Source: Vibrio metoecus
GTDB taxonomy: Bacteria; Pseudomonadota; Gammaproteobacteria; Enterobacterales; Vibrionaceae
Direction: 5' to 3'
NCBI RefSeq assembly: GCF_000696385.1
Contig: NZ_JJMN01000010.1
Location: forward strand, 16,533-80,532
DNA: 64,000 nucleotides
In this document: piece after piece, positions 21,853-29,906 of the stretch
How the letters are laid out: each line of letters opens with the position of its first letter
Numbering within the stretch: position 1 is the stretch's first letter
Position numbers and translations under genes: made by a program
The notes under the pieces: generated by a model
Databases searched by the model: none
Told to the model about the DNA's origin: nothing
Seen by the model: only the letters and a program-made list of their open reading frames with translations

Positions 21853-22304
21853 GGTTGCTCTCCAATGCGCCCTGCCATTATTCGAATTAACGAACAATGC
21901 GTAAATCAAAAGCTCTTTTCTGCCCAGCGAGAATATATCTCCGCGCTATTATTTTGTTTAATGGAAAATAACGATGAATTTGATAGAAAAAATCGATATA
22001 AACGAAAGTTTAATAAATTATGTCATTTTACTTTTATAGTATGACGTTATTTTCACCGATGCTTTTGTGATATCAATCCAAAAATTAAATTAGCATGAAA
22101 TAATTTAGCACATCATGTTTCATGTGTATTTTTCAATCAAAAAGGCATTAATGAATGCTATGGGATACTTATTTAGAAACGAAACATAAATAATTCACAA
22201 AGAAATGAATGATTTTCTTTAAGAGGCAGGTCATCTCTCTTGAGCAGTCACAAAACACGCTTTCTCCGAAAACAATTCACTTTTCTACTATCGAGGAGCT
22301 TTTC
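21853..22304. other. AT-rich divergent intergenic region, katB / DUF417
   Basis: 452 bp without a supported gene. It must contain both divergent promoters. Short ORFs here lack ribosome binding sites. I looked for OxyR-type ATAG/CTAT arrays and found only a partial resemblance near 21980-21995, too weak to call. Confidence 0.5.
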
Positions 22305-22742
22305 ATGCCCAACCTACCTACTCGCACCCAGACTCAATACGGCTATCTTATTGGCGTGTTTGGTGTTTCATTGATTCTTATTTGGCTAGGCATCTATAAA
22401 TTTACGCCAACCGAAGCTAAATTAATCGAACCTCTTGTTCTCAACCATCCACTGATGGGTTGGAGTTACCAAATTCTCTCTGTACAAGCCGTTTCGAATT
22501 TAGTCGGTGCAACAGAAATTATGGTAGGTTTAGGTTTACTTATTGGACTTCGCTTTTCTAAGGTGGCTTATTACTCAGGAATCGCAAGTGTGGTGATTTT
22601 TATTACCACACTCAGCTTTTTGCTCACCACTCCCAACACTTGGAAAGTATCTGATGGAATTTTGGTTCCAAATTTCTTTTTGTTAAAAGATATTCTCTTT
22701 CTCGCCATCTCCATTCATGTCATAGAGAAAAATAAAATCTAA
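22305..22742 (+). CDS. DUF417 membrane protein, RclC/YkgB-like
   Basis: 145-residue inner-membrane protein with four helices. The family segments LIWLGIYKFTPTEAKLIEPL (after helix 1), GATEIMVGLGLLIGLRF and NFFLLKDILFLAISIHVI match DUF417, which includes E. coli RclC of the reactive-chlorine resistance locus. The start at 22305 follows GAGGAG; the open frame upstream has no such signal. Its position next to exported catalase and SodC supports an oxidant-defence role, which is inference only. No RclA/RclB/RclR homologue is nearby. Confidence 0.8.
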   Translation: MPNLPTRTQTQYGYLIGVFGVSLILIWLGIYKFTPTEAKLIEPLVLNHPLMGWSYQILSVQAVSNLVGATEIMVGLGLLIGLRFSKVAYYSGIASVVIFITTLSFLLTTPNTWKVSDGILVPNFFLLKDILFLAISIHVIEKNKI

Positions 22743-22774
22743 ACTTAATTATTATCTTTAGGGTGCAATAAAAC

Positions 22775-22802
22775 AAATAGAGCATCAAATAGTGCTCTAT
22801 TT
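22775..22802 (+). terminator. Terminator after DUF417 gene
   Basis: 10-bp stem AAATAGAGCA / TGCTCTATTT with an 8-base loop, AT-rich on both sides. It may serve this gene and the converging response regulator gene. Confidence 0.55.
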
Positions 22803-22898
22803 ATTTGCTCTCTATTGGTTATACTCATTCTGTTTTAATCAATCTTGTATTGATGTGAGATAACTTTGATACCGTAATGGAAACCTTTTGAGTTGAAC

Positions 22899-23501
22899 TC
22901 ACTCAGGTAGATAACGACCAATCGAGCGAATTAGGCCAGCTATATTACTGACTTCAAGTTTTTTCATCACATTAGCTCGGTGTACTTCAATCGTGCGCAG
23001 CGACACACACAACGCATCCGCCATTTCTTGGTTTTTCATTCCTTTGACGACTAGCTCAGCAATATCACGTTCTCGTTTTGTCAGGCTCTTGAGTTTACTT
23101 TGCATATTGTATTGTTCAGCACGGGTCGCGGATTGCTCAAGGGCGTGGTCGATCGCTTTCACCAACGCATCCCCATCCACTGGCTTTTGGCAAAAATCAC
23201 ACGCCCCTTCTTTTAATGCCTCTACCGCCATTGGCACATCACCGTGTCCGGTTAAATAGATGATGCCCAAAGGGCTATGGTGTTGATTCAGCCAACGTTG
23301 TACTTCTTGCCCATTTATTCCCGGCATGCGGCTATCCAAAACAACGCATCCGGCTTGCTGCGCATCCACCTGTTGCAAAAATTGCTGGCCGCAAGAGAAG
23401 GCTTGCAGTTGATAACCGTAGCTTTCGAGTAAAAACTGCAGTGACTCTAAAACGTTTATTTCATCATCAACCAAATACACCGGGTGAGGATTACGAAACA
23501 T
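22899..23501 (-). CDS. FixJ/TtrR-type response regulator
   Basis: 200 residues. Receiver domain 1-125 has the acidic pair in VDDE (12-13), phosphoacceptor D56 in VVLDSRMPG, and the conserved lysine in CQKPVDG. The C-terminal LuxR-type helix-turn-helix (about 138-198) reads LTKRERDIAELVVKGMKNQE then SLRTIEVHRANVMKKL. It overlaps the 3' end of the kinase gene by 11 bp. It most resembles TtrR/ThsR regulators, which respond to tetrathionate or thiosulfate. The likely targets are the divergent rhodanese operon and perhaps itself. Confidence 0.88.
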   Translation of the reverse strand: MFRNPHPVYLVDDEINVLESLQFLLESYGYQLQAFSCGQQFLQQVDAQQAGCVVLDSRMPGINGQEVQRWLNQHHSPLGIIYLTGHGDVPMAVEALKEGACDFCQKPVDGDALVKAIDHALEQSATRAEQYNMQSKLKSLTKRERDIAELVVKGMKNQEMADALCVSLRTIEVHRANVMKKLEVSNIAGLIRSIGRYLPE

Positions 23502-25314
23502 GCGGCTTCTCCAAATAAGGTAAAATCATCGTGACCTCACAGCCATGAGGAGACAATGAGCGTAAGGCTAAACTGCCTTGGTGTCTTTCTATCACGTCAC
23601 GGCAAATGGCTAGGCCTAGCCCTAAGCCGTCACTTTTTGTGGTGTAAAAGGCTTGTTGAACGGTGTCACTCGACTCACTCAACCCAATTCCATTATCGAT
23701 GATATCGATGATCACTTGGTCATCGCAGAAACTGACATGCAAATCGACATAGCACTTATAGGTACAATCTCGCCCGCTGATGCAGGCATCTTTGGCATTG
23801 GTCAGCAAGTTGAGTAGCACCTGCTGCAGGCCTGTAGCATCGGCATAAATCGGCTCTGCCTCTCCGGAATACAGCACCGCCAATTCAATTTGATGGCGCT
23901 GAAACTCGTAATCGACCAGTTTGATGGACTCATCGATCAATTGCGGTAAATCCACCCAACTTTTTTGAGTCGGTTGCCTATGGATTAAGGAGCGTAAGCG
24001 TTGAATGATGTTACTTGCCGTATCCACTTGCTGCTGGATTTTTTGAAAAATCGGCATGAGCACTTCTGGAGGAGTGCCTTGCTCCATACGTAACTGAACA
24101 CCCTGACTGTAATTTTTGATCGCCGCCAGCGGTTGATTAAGCTCGTGAGCCAAGCTGCTACCCAGTTCCCCGACGATGGTGATGCGCTGTGCATGTTCCA
24201 ACATGGCACTTTTATGGCGTAAATCGTTCAGTGTTGCACGTAACTGCTCACGGCTGCGTTTAAATTTCCATTCCAACCAGAAATGGTACGCCGTCAGTAA
24301 TAGTAACGTCAGTAACCCGGCTATAGTGACAGTTTGGTTTTTGTATAACCACTCTTTGACTTTCTGGGATAACGGCTTTTGCAGAGGATGCAGATCCAAG
24401 TGATGATAGACTTTATCCACATTCACACTCGGGGCGGGCAGCATCCAACCTTTGTTTTGGGCGGCGGCGGCCGCCGCATGATCAGACGGCATATCAAACA
24501 AGGCTTGCGCCACTTTTTGCCCGACCTCCAACGGAGCACGCTCCGTCATTGCCAATGTCCAATTCGGATACAACGGCGTACTCACTGTACACACTGAGTT
24601 TTCAGGATGAGAGGCATTCAGCACGCGCACGGAATGACGCTCCACTTTGCCCTCTTTGATCATGTGCTCCAACGTACATGCCGGAACAATCGCTACATCG
24701 ACTTGCTTTTCAAGCACATCAAGGATCAGGTTATCTGTCGGTGGGCCTTTAAATTCCAGATTGTCAAAAAACCGCGCATGGTAATACCCTAATTGATCCA
24801 GTTCATAACGTAAGGCGAGAAAACCACCAAACGCTTTTTCTGATACAGCAGCCATGTGCGCTTTTTCAATATCTTTCAGGGTTTTATATGATGAGTCTTG
24901 GCGCACAACCACCACTGATGCAATCGAACGGTTGGGGCTTTGGCTAAATTCGGTTTTCTGCGTGGCCAACCAATGAATGGGGTACTCGCGCGCCAATTTG
25001 GTCGCTTGCCCCGGACTGGTCAGAATAAAGTCGAGGCGATTATGTAGGAATGCTTCTTCCAGTTGGTCAAAATCGTAAGTATGTAAATTGAAGTGATAAT
25101 CTGAATTTTGCTTCGCCAACCAATCCATCGTTGGTTGCCAAGTCTGCCGCGCATTTGAGTGACCGCGTAACGCAAGAATGCCTACATCAAAGGCTGTTCG
25201 TTGCTGATGGCCTGCGGTGCAGACCATAGAAACCACCCACACGCTGATACCCAGTATTACTTTTGACCCAAATCGATTCACAAACCACACAACCCTAAAA
25301 CAGTGGACGCGCAT
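23491..25314 (-). CDS. TtrS/ThsS-like sensor histidine kinase with PhnD-type periplasmic domain
   Basis: 607 residues from ATG at 25314 (an in-frame GTG at 25338 is the alternative). An N-terminal signal/anchor (about 13-34) precedes a periplasmic phosphonate-binding-like domain (about 38-300; DFILTSPGQATKLA, VDVAIVPACTLEHM). A membrane helix follows at about 328-346, then a HisKA domain with H390 in SSLAHELNQPLAAIK and an ATPase domain (LLNLLTNAKDA; DNGIGLS; GLGLGLAICRDV). This architecture is that of TtrS and ThsS. No tetrathionate or thiosulfate reductase genes are in the window, so the ligand is inferred to be a sulfur oxyanion and is unproven. Confidence 0.85.
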   Translation of the reverse strand: MRVHCFRVVWFVNRFGSKVILGISVWVVSMVCTAGHQQRTAFDVGILALRGHSNARQTWQPTMDWLAKQNSDYHFNLHTYDFDQLEEAFLHNRLDFILTSPGQATKLAREYPIHWLATQKTEFSQSPNRSIASVVVVRQDSSYKTLKDIEKAHMAAVSEKAFGGFLALRYELDQLGYYHARFFDNLEFKGPPTDNLILDVLEKQVDVAIVPACTLEHMIKEGKVERHSVRVLNASHPENSVCTVSTPLYPNWTLAMTERAPLEVGQKVAQALFDMPSDHAAAAAAQNKGWMLPAPSVNVDKVYHHLDLHPLQKPLSQKVKEWLYKNQTVTIAGLLTLLLLTAYHFWLEWKFKRSREQLRATLNDLRHKSAMLEHAQRITIVGELGSSLAHELNQPLAAIKNYSQGVQLRMEQGTPPEVLMPIFQKIQQQVDTASNIIQRLRSLIHRQPTQKSWVDLPQLIDESIKLVDYEFQRHQIELAVLYSGEAEPIYADATGLQQVLLNLLTNAKDACISGRDCTYKCYVDLHVSFCDDQVIIDIIDNGIGLSESSDTVQQAFYTTKSDGLGLGLAICRDVIERHQGSLALRSLSPHGCEVTMILPYLEKPHVS

Positions 25315-25367
25315 TTTAGCACCAACCCCCCTATTCACTTTGTTGCGTCAGATCAATCCCATCGCAT

Positions 25368-25387
25368 TATTGTGGTTTACCACAATA
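25368..25387. promoter_or_regulatory. Palindromic operator candidate between the sensor and rhodanese operons
   Basis: TATTGTGG-TTTA-CCACAATA is a perfect inverted repeat with 8-base arms and a 4-base spacer, 54 bp from the kinase start and about 180 bp before the rhodanese start. It is the only strong dyad in the 254-bp divergent region. A binding site for the FixJ-type regulator is the natural inference; an attenuator is unlikely because no U-tract follows. Confidence 0.5.
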
Positions 25388-25568
25388 GTGGTAGTTCATC
25401 GAATTACGCAAAATCCGACCCCAGTTAGAAGTCGGTGGCCCTCTTGCCATATCAGAGCACCTCATACAAACGATAAAGCTCATTAACCCACTTCATCCTG
25501 ATTTCGAATTCCGCCTGCTGAGCTTCTGGCTTGGCAGGAAATTTTTAAAATCTAATGGAAGCAATGCA

Positions 25569-26552
25569 ATGAAGAAGTCAACAATTGCCTTGGGGATCTT
25601 AGCGGCAACCGTCGCTATTGGTTACCCAACGTACAAGGCGATGTTTTCCACACCGGTAGTCACGGTTGATGCCGCTCAGCAAGCGGATAAATTCGCCAGC
25701 TATGCACACCCTGAACATTTCATCTCCCCTGTCCAGCTCAAGACACTGATGGATAGCCAAGCCAATGTGGTGGTTATCGGGGCGCTCAATCCTCTCAAGC
25801 CTGACGCACCAATTTCTGGCTCTCACACTTTGTGGCGTAACGACTATTCTGCCGCGAAAGGGGAATATGACTTTGATGGCATGCGCAATAGCAGTAATGA
25901 CATGGCCAAAATGCTCGGTGAATTTGGCGCAACGGCACAGTCCACGATCGTGGTCTATGCTGCGGGATCACACCATGATGCAGCTCGCCTTTACTGGCAG
26001 ATCCAAGGCTTAGGTCATCAAGACGTTCGTTACCTTGATGGGGGTTTGAATGCATGGCTAGGCGCCGGCCTACCTACTGGTGATGAAGCAGAGAAAATCT
26101 CAGGTGTGACTTACCAAGCTCCTAACCCAGCGCAAGAAGCGAACACCCTTGCCACACTCGAAATGGTGGTCGCGGCTCAAAATAATCCGGATTGGGTCAT
26201 CATCGATACCCGTGGCACAGAAGAGTTTGCAGGAACCACCACCGTCACTGGCGCATTTGGTCCAGGCACGATTCCTGGCAGCGTTCACATCAACTGGACT
26301 GAGGCTCTCAACAAAGACACCACGCTAAAAACCGCTCAAGAACTGCAAGCCGTCTATGGCGACTTGGTGAAAGGCAAGAAAGTGATCGCGTTTTGTCAAT
26401 CTGGCGTCCGTTCCGCCCACACCACCATGGTGTTAGCCGACATTCTGGGTGCGCAAGAAGTCTACAACTATGACGGTTCATGGATTGAATACAGCCATGC
26501 ACATTATGAGCAGCAGCACCCTGAAGTGGTCGTTCTCAACGGCAAAAGCTAA
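25569..26552 (+). CDS. Exported tandem-rhodanese sulfurtransferase
   Basis: 327 residues with an N-terminal signal or anchor (residues 3-20) and two rhodanese domains. The first (about 45-170) lacks a catalytic cysteine, having YAAGSHHDAAR at the active loop. The second (about 195-320) has C276 in FCQSGVRSAHT, the persulfide-forming cysteine. This is the usual division of thiosulfate/mercaptopyruvate sulfurtransferases, and E. coli YnjE is a comparable exported protein. It is the first gene of the operon divergent from the TtrSR-like system. It probably moves sulfane sulfur in the periplasm; the donor is unknown. Confidence 0.88.
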   Translation: MKKSTIALGILAATVAIGYPTYKAMFSTPVVTVDAAQQADKFASYAHPEHFISPVQLKTLMDSQANVVVIGALNPLKPDAPISGSHTLWRNDYSAAKGEYDFDGMRNSSNDMAKMLGEFGATAQSTIVVYAAGSHHDAARLYWQIQGLGHQDVRYLDGGLNAWLGAGLPTGDEAEKISGVTYQAPNPAQEANTLATLEMVVAAQNNPDWVIIDTRGTEEFAGTTTVTGAFGPGTIPGSVHINWTEALNKDTTLKTAQELQAVYGDLVKGKKVIAFCQSGVRSAHTTMVLADILGAQEVYNYDGSWIEYSHAHYEQQHPEVVVLNGKS

Positions 26553-26573
26553 TCAACACGGGATACCCATTGA

Positions 26574-28370
26574 ATGAACAAGGTAATTTTTAGCCAAAAG
26601 CTGTATGACACAGCACAGATGATTGTTGATGGCTGTATGGGCGATGCCGATCCAGCGTGTCAAACCGCTTGCCCAATGCACACCGATGTAAAACAGTACG
26701 TTCGCTTAGCGGGCGAAGGGTTATACCAAGAAGCACTGGACGTAATCCGTAGCAAACTGTTTTTGCCACAAACCCTAGGCCGTATTTGTGCGCATCCTTG
26801 TGAAGCCGCTTGCCGCCGTAATACGGAATTCAAACAACCGATCAGCGTGGCGGGCATCAAACGTTTTGTAGCGGAGAAAATGGATCAGCAAGCGCACTGG
26901 GATCTCACCATTGCTCCTGCGACGCACAAACACGTTGCGATTGTCGGTGCAGGCCCTGCGGGCGCTCAAGCCGCCATTGAACTGCGCCGTTTAGGCCACC
27001 AAGTGACCATCTACGAAAAACTCGAAGTGTACGGCGGCATGATGCGTGTCGGCATTCCTGAGTACCGTCTTCCTCGCAACGTCATCGATTTTGAATACCA
27101 CTACCTCAAGATGCTGGGCATCGAAACCCGTTTTGGTGTGGAAATTGGCCGTGATATTTCATTCCAACAGCTGCGCGATGAACATGATGCGGTCATTCTG
27201 GCTCATGGTGCGCACATCGGTTCAATCATTCCTCTGCCAGGTCATCAAAGTGAAGGTGTGTTCTCTGCAGTGGAATACCTCAAAGAGATCGCAGAAACCC
27301 AACAATTCCCACGCTCAGGTCAACGTGTGATGGTGATTGGTGGTGGTGACGTAGCGATGGACTGTGCACGTTCTTCATGGCGTATTGGCGCAAGCGACGT
27401 ATTCCAGTGCTCACTAGAAGCCATGGATGCTCTTCCTGCGAGCCAGATCGAGATTGATGAAGCGCAAGAAGAAGGCGTGGAATTCCATGCTGGTTGGGGA
27501 CCTGTCGCGATTGAGCATGAAAATGGCAAAGTGACTGGCATTACGCTCAAGCGCGTACTTTCGATCTTCAACGAGCAAGGTCAATTCGCGCCACAATACA
27601 GCGAAGAGAGCAAAACCATCTTGGTGGATACGGTGATTTTCGCCACCGGTCAAGTCGTGGCAGATATTACTGATGGCGCACTCGAACAAACCCGTGGCGG
27701 CCGTTATGTGGTGGATCAACAGACTCTCGCCACTCAGCTTGATGATGTATTTGTGGCGGGCGATGCCTGTGGCGGTAACATCGTGATCCAAGCGATGGCG
27801 CTTGGTCGTAAAGCGGCATTCAGTGTTGAACGTTACTTGAATCAGGTTGCCCTCACTGAAGGCCGTGACTTTGTTCAAGAGTACAGCTACCCATCACGTT
27901 TGGATGTACCACTTCCGAAAGGCACTGTAGACCAACCGCGTTTGCATGGTGAACTGCGCGATGCCGAGGAGCGTAAACGCGATTTCGCTCAAGTCGATTT
28001 TGGGTTTAGCGAAGAGCAAATCCGCCAAGAAGCCTCACGCTGCCTGCAATGTAGCTGCAAACTGTGTATGTCGGAATGCATCATGATGAACGATTTCGGC
28101 GACTGTCCGAAAACCCTGTTCAGCGACTTTATTGACTCACAAGAGATGGATCCGCTACTGGCTTACTCTTGCAATGCTTGCGATCAGTGCACCATCGTTT
28201 GTCCGAAAGATTTCCCAATGAAAGAGATGTTCCTTGGCGCGCGTGCCGATTTCGTAAAAGCCAACAATGGCGAGTCTCCAATGCCGGGGCATAAAGCGAT
28301 CAACATGCACCAAAAACTAGGCTTTTCAAAACTCTTCACCATGGCCAAACGCACAGGAGCAGCAAAATGA
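26574..28370 (+). CDS. NAD(P)/FAD Fe-S oxidoreductase, glutamate synthase small-subunit-like, with C-terminal ferredoxin domain
   Basis: 598 residues. The N-terminal Fer4_20-type domain has cysteines C21, C29, C33 and C72, C76, C80. An FAD-binding Rossmann motif (VAIVGAGPAGAQAA, 122-133) and an NAD(P) motif (VMVIGGGDVAMDCARSSW, about 255) follow. Near the C-terminus (about 480-545) CLQCSCKLCMSEC and CNACDQCTIVCPKDFP can bind two 4Fe-4S clusters. It resembles GltD-like electron-transfer subunits but is longer at the C-terminus. It overlaps the next gene by 4 bp, suggesting a complex with the CCG protein. Electron donor and acceptor are unknown. Confidence 0.85.
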   Translation: MNKVIFSQKLYDTAQMIVDGCMGDADPACQTACPMHTDVKQYVRLAGEGLYQEALDVIRSKLFLPQTLGRICAHPCEAACRRNTEFKQPISVAGIKRFVAEKMDQQAHWDLTIAPATHKHVAIVGAGPAGAQAAIELRRLGHQVTIYEKLEVYGGMMRVGIPEYRLPRNVIDFEYHYLKMLGIETRFGVEIGRDISFQQLRDEHDAVILAHGAHIGSIIPLPGHQSEGVFSAVEYLKEIAETQQFPRSGQRVMVIGGGDVAMDCARSSWRIGASDVFQCSLEAMDALPASQIEIDEAQEEGVEFHAGWGPVAIEHENGKVTGITLKRVLSIFNEQGQFAPQYSEESKTILVDTVIFATGQVVADITDGALEQTRGGRYVVDQQTLATQLDDVFVAGDACGGNIVIQAMALGRKAAFSVERYLNQVALTEGRDFVQEYSYPSRLDVPLPKGTVDQPRLHGELRDAEERKRDFAQVDFGFSEEQIRQEASRCLQCSCKLCMSECIMMNDFGDCPKTLFSDFIDSQEMDPLLAYSCNACDQCTIVCPKDFPMKEMFLGARADFVKANNGESPMPGHKAINMHQKLGFSKLFTMAKRTGAAK

Positions 28371-29137
28371 GCAATAAAGTGTTTATGCCGGGATGCAGCT
28401 TGCCATCCTACTATCCAGAAGGTGTGGCCGCGATTGCGTCTTACCTAAAACAAGTCTTCCCAGAGATGGGCGCTGTTCAAAAATGTTGTGGCAAACCAAC
28501 TGCAGCGATTGGTCAAACTGACCTTTTCAAACAGCGTTACGGTCAACTGCAAGCCGATTTCGACAAGTTAGAAGCCGAAGAAGTGATTGTGGCGTGTCAA
28601 AGCTGCTACGGAATGATCAAAAAAGCCGGAGCAAAACAAAAACCGCTTTCACTTTGGAAACTGCTGCCACAAATCGGTCTGCCAGAAGAACTGCGTGGCA
28701 AAGCCAAACACAGTGACGTGGTGTTTACCATTCACGACTCCTGTTCAACACGCTACGAACAAGAGCTGCAAGACGGTATCCGTTGGATCCTAAACGAGCT
28801 GGGCTACAAAACGGTGGAACCAGAACACACCCGTGAGAACACACGCTGTTGTGGCTTTGGCGGCATGGTGGTACCCGCCAACCCAGATGTGGCTAACCGT
28901 GTGATTCAACGTCGAGTTGATGAGTTTGAAACCGATTATGTGGTGGTGTACTGCGCCGCCTGTCGCGCCTCGATGATGGGGGTTGGCACGCAAGCATGGC
29001 ACATCCTTGATCTAATGTTTGGCCCGGTTGTGATGCGTGGTGATGAAGCACCTGTAAACGTACTGGCTAGCCCAGTCAAAGCTTGGTTTAACCGCTACAA
29101 ATCGAAAGCCGGCCTCATCAAATGTATGTCTGTGTAA
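28367..29137 (+). CDS. HdrB/GlpC-like protein with two CCG (cysteine-rich) domains
   Basis: 256 residues with two CCG domains of the kind that bind unusual Fe-S centres in heterodisulfide reductase HdrB. Domain 1 has C10, the pair C40-C41 (KCCGKP) and C77/C80 (ACQSCYG); domain 2 has IHDSCSTR, RCCGFGGM and YCAACRAS. No membrane segments are predicted. The start overlaps the upstream oxidoreductase stop, indicating coupled translation. Together they could form a cytoplasmic thiol/disulfide or persulfide reductase, which is an inference from domains and context. Confidence 0.85.
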   Translation: MSNKVFMPGCSLPSYYPEGVAAIASYLKQVFPEMGAVQKCCGKPTAAIGQTDLFKQRYGQLQADFDKLEAEEVIVACQSCYGMIKKAGAKQKPLSLWKLLPQIGLPEELRGKAKHSDVVFTIHDSCSTRYEQELQDGIRWILNELGYKTVEPEHTRENTRCCGFGGMVVPANPDVANRVIQRRVDEFETDYVVVYCAACRASMMGVGTQAWHILDLMFGPVVMRGDEAPVNVLASPVKAWFNRYKSKAGLIKCMSV

Positions 29138-29164
29138 GCGCTCTGAATAAGGAAATGTAACACC

Positions 29165-29845
29165 ATGAAATTTTTGAAATTGGCTATTTTAGCCGCTGTG
29201 ATTGGCCTAAATTCTGTTTGCTGCAAAAACAAAACAGGAATTCTTGAAATCATTACTGACATCAAGAGCCTACAAAACTGGATCGCGGGTTTTGGCTTCT
29301 GGGGCTATTTTGTGTTTGTGGCCACCTTCGTCTTCGCTTGTGTCTTTTTGCTACCAGGCAGCGCATTCACCATTGTGGCTGGCATCGTGTTTGGCCCAAT
29401 TAAAGGCGGGATTTTAGCGCTGTTCTCTGCCACGTTAGGCGCGGTTGCCGCGTTTGTCGTAGCGCGTTTTCTGCTGCGTAATACCATCATGAAAAAGTTC
29501 GGCGATAACCCGATCTTCAAAAAGATTGATGATGGCGTTGCTCAAAACGGTACTAGCTTTTTGATCCTGACTCGTTTGGTGCCGGTGTTCCCGTTCAGCC
29601 TACAAAACTATGCATACGGTCTGACCAGCCTTAATCTGGGTACTTACGCGATTGTTTCACTGCTCACAATGGCTCCGGGCGCTTTCATCTTCGCTTACAT
29701 GGCGGGGGACATTGCGACCAATGGCGTTTCCGCCATGCTGTTGGTGAAATTCGCCGCTGCAGGTTTGGTTCTGTTTGGTATGTCTTTGATTCCAAAATAC
29801 ATCGCCAAGAAAAAAGGCATTAACATGGCTGACCTAGCCAAGTAA
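29165..29845 (+). CDS. TVP38/TMEM64 (VTT domain) membrane protein
   Basis: 226-residue membrane protein of the DedA/VTT superfamily. The central VTT region (about 55-180) contains FVFACVFLLPGSAFTIVAGI, the F-G-x-x-x-G segment FGPIKGG and LTRLVPVFPFSLQNYAYGLT, which is the conserved R-x-x-P re-entrant motif. The start follows AAGGAAAT and lies 27 bp after the CCG gene. E. coli ydjX/ydjZ (VTT) lie next to ynjE (rhodanese), a similar pairing. Its substrate is unknown. Confidence 0.85.
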   Translation: MKFLKLAILAAVIGLNSVCCKNKTGILEIITDIKSLQNWIAGFGFWGYFVFVATFVFACVFLLPGSAFTIVAGIVFGPIKGGILALFSATLGAVAAFVVARFLLRNTIMKKFGDNPIFKKIDDGVAQNGTSFLILTRLVPVFPFSLQNYAYGLTSLNLGTYAIVSLLTMAPGAFIFAYMAGDIATNGVSAMLLVKFAAAGLVLFGMSLIPKYIAKKKGINMADLAK

Positions 29846-29866
29846 TTGCCTGTTCTCGTAAAAAGT

Positions 29867-29890
29867 AAGCCGCTTATTCGTAAGCGGCTT
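29867..29890 (+). terminator. Terminator of the rhodanese operon
   Basis: Perfect 10-bp stem AAGCCGCTTA / TAAGCGGCTT closed by a stable TTCG tetraloop, followed by TTGCTGTTTT. It separates the sulfur operon from the permease gene. Confidence 0.85.
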
Positions 29891-29906
29891 TGCTGTTTTC
29901 CCTCAT

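Noticed and set aside
21961..22044. 27-codon ORF (MENNDEFDRKN...) upstream of the DUF417 gene
   Set aside because: AT-rich intergenic DNA with no Shine-Dalgarno; composition explains the open frame.
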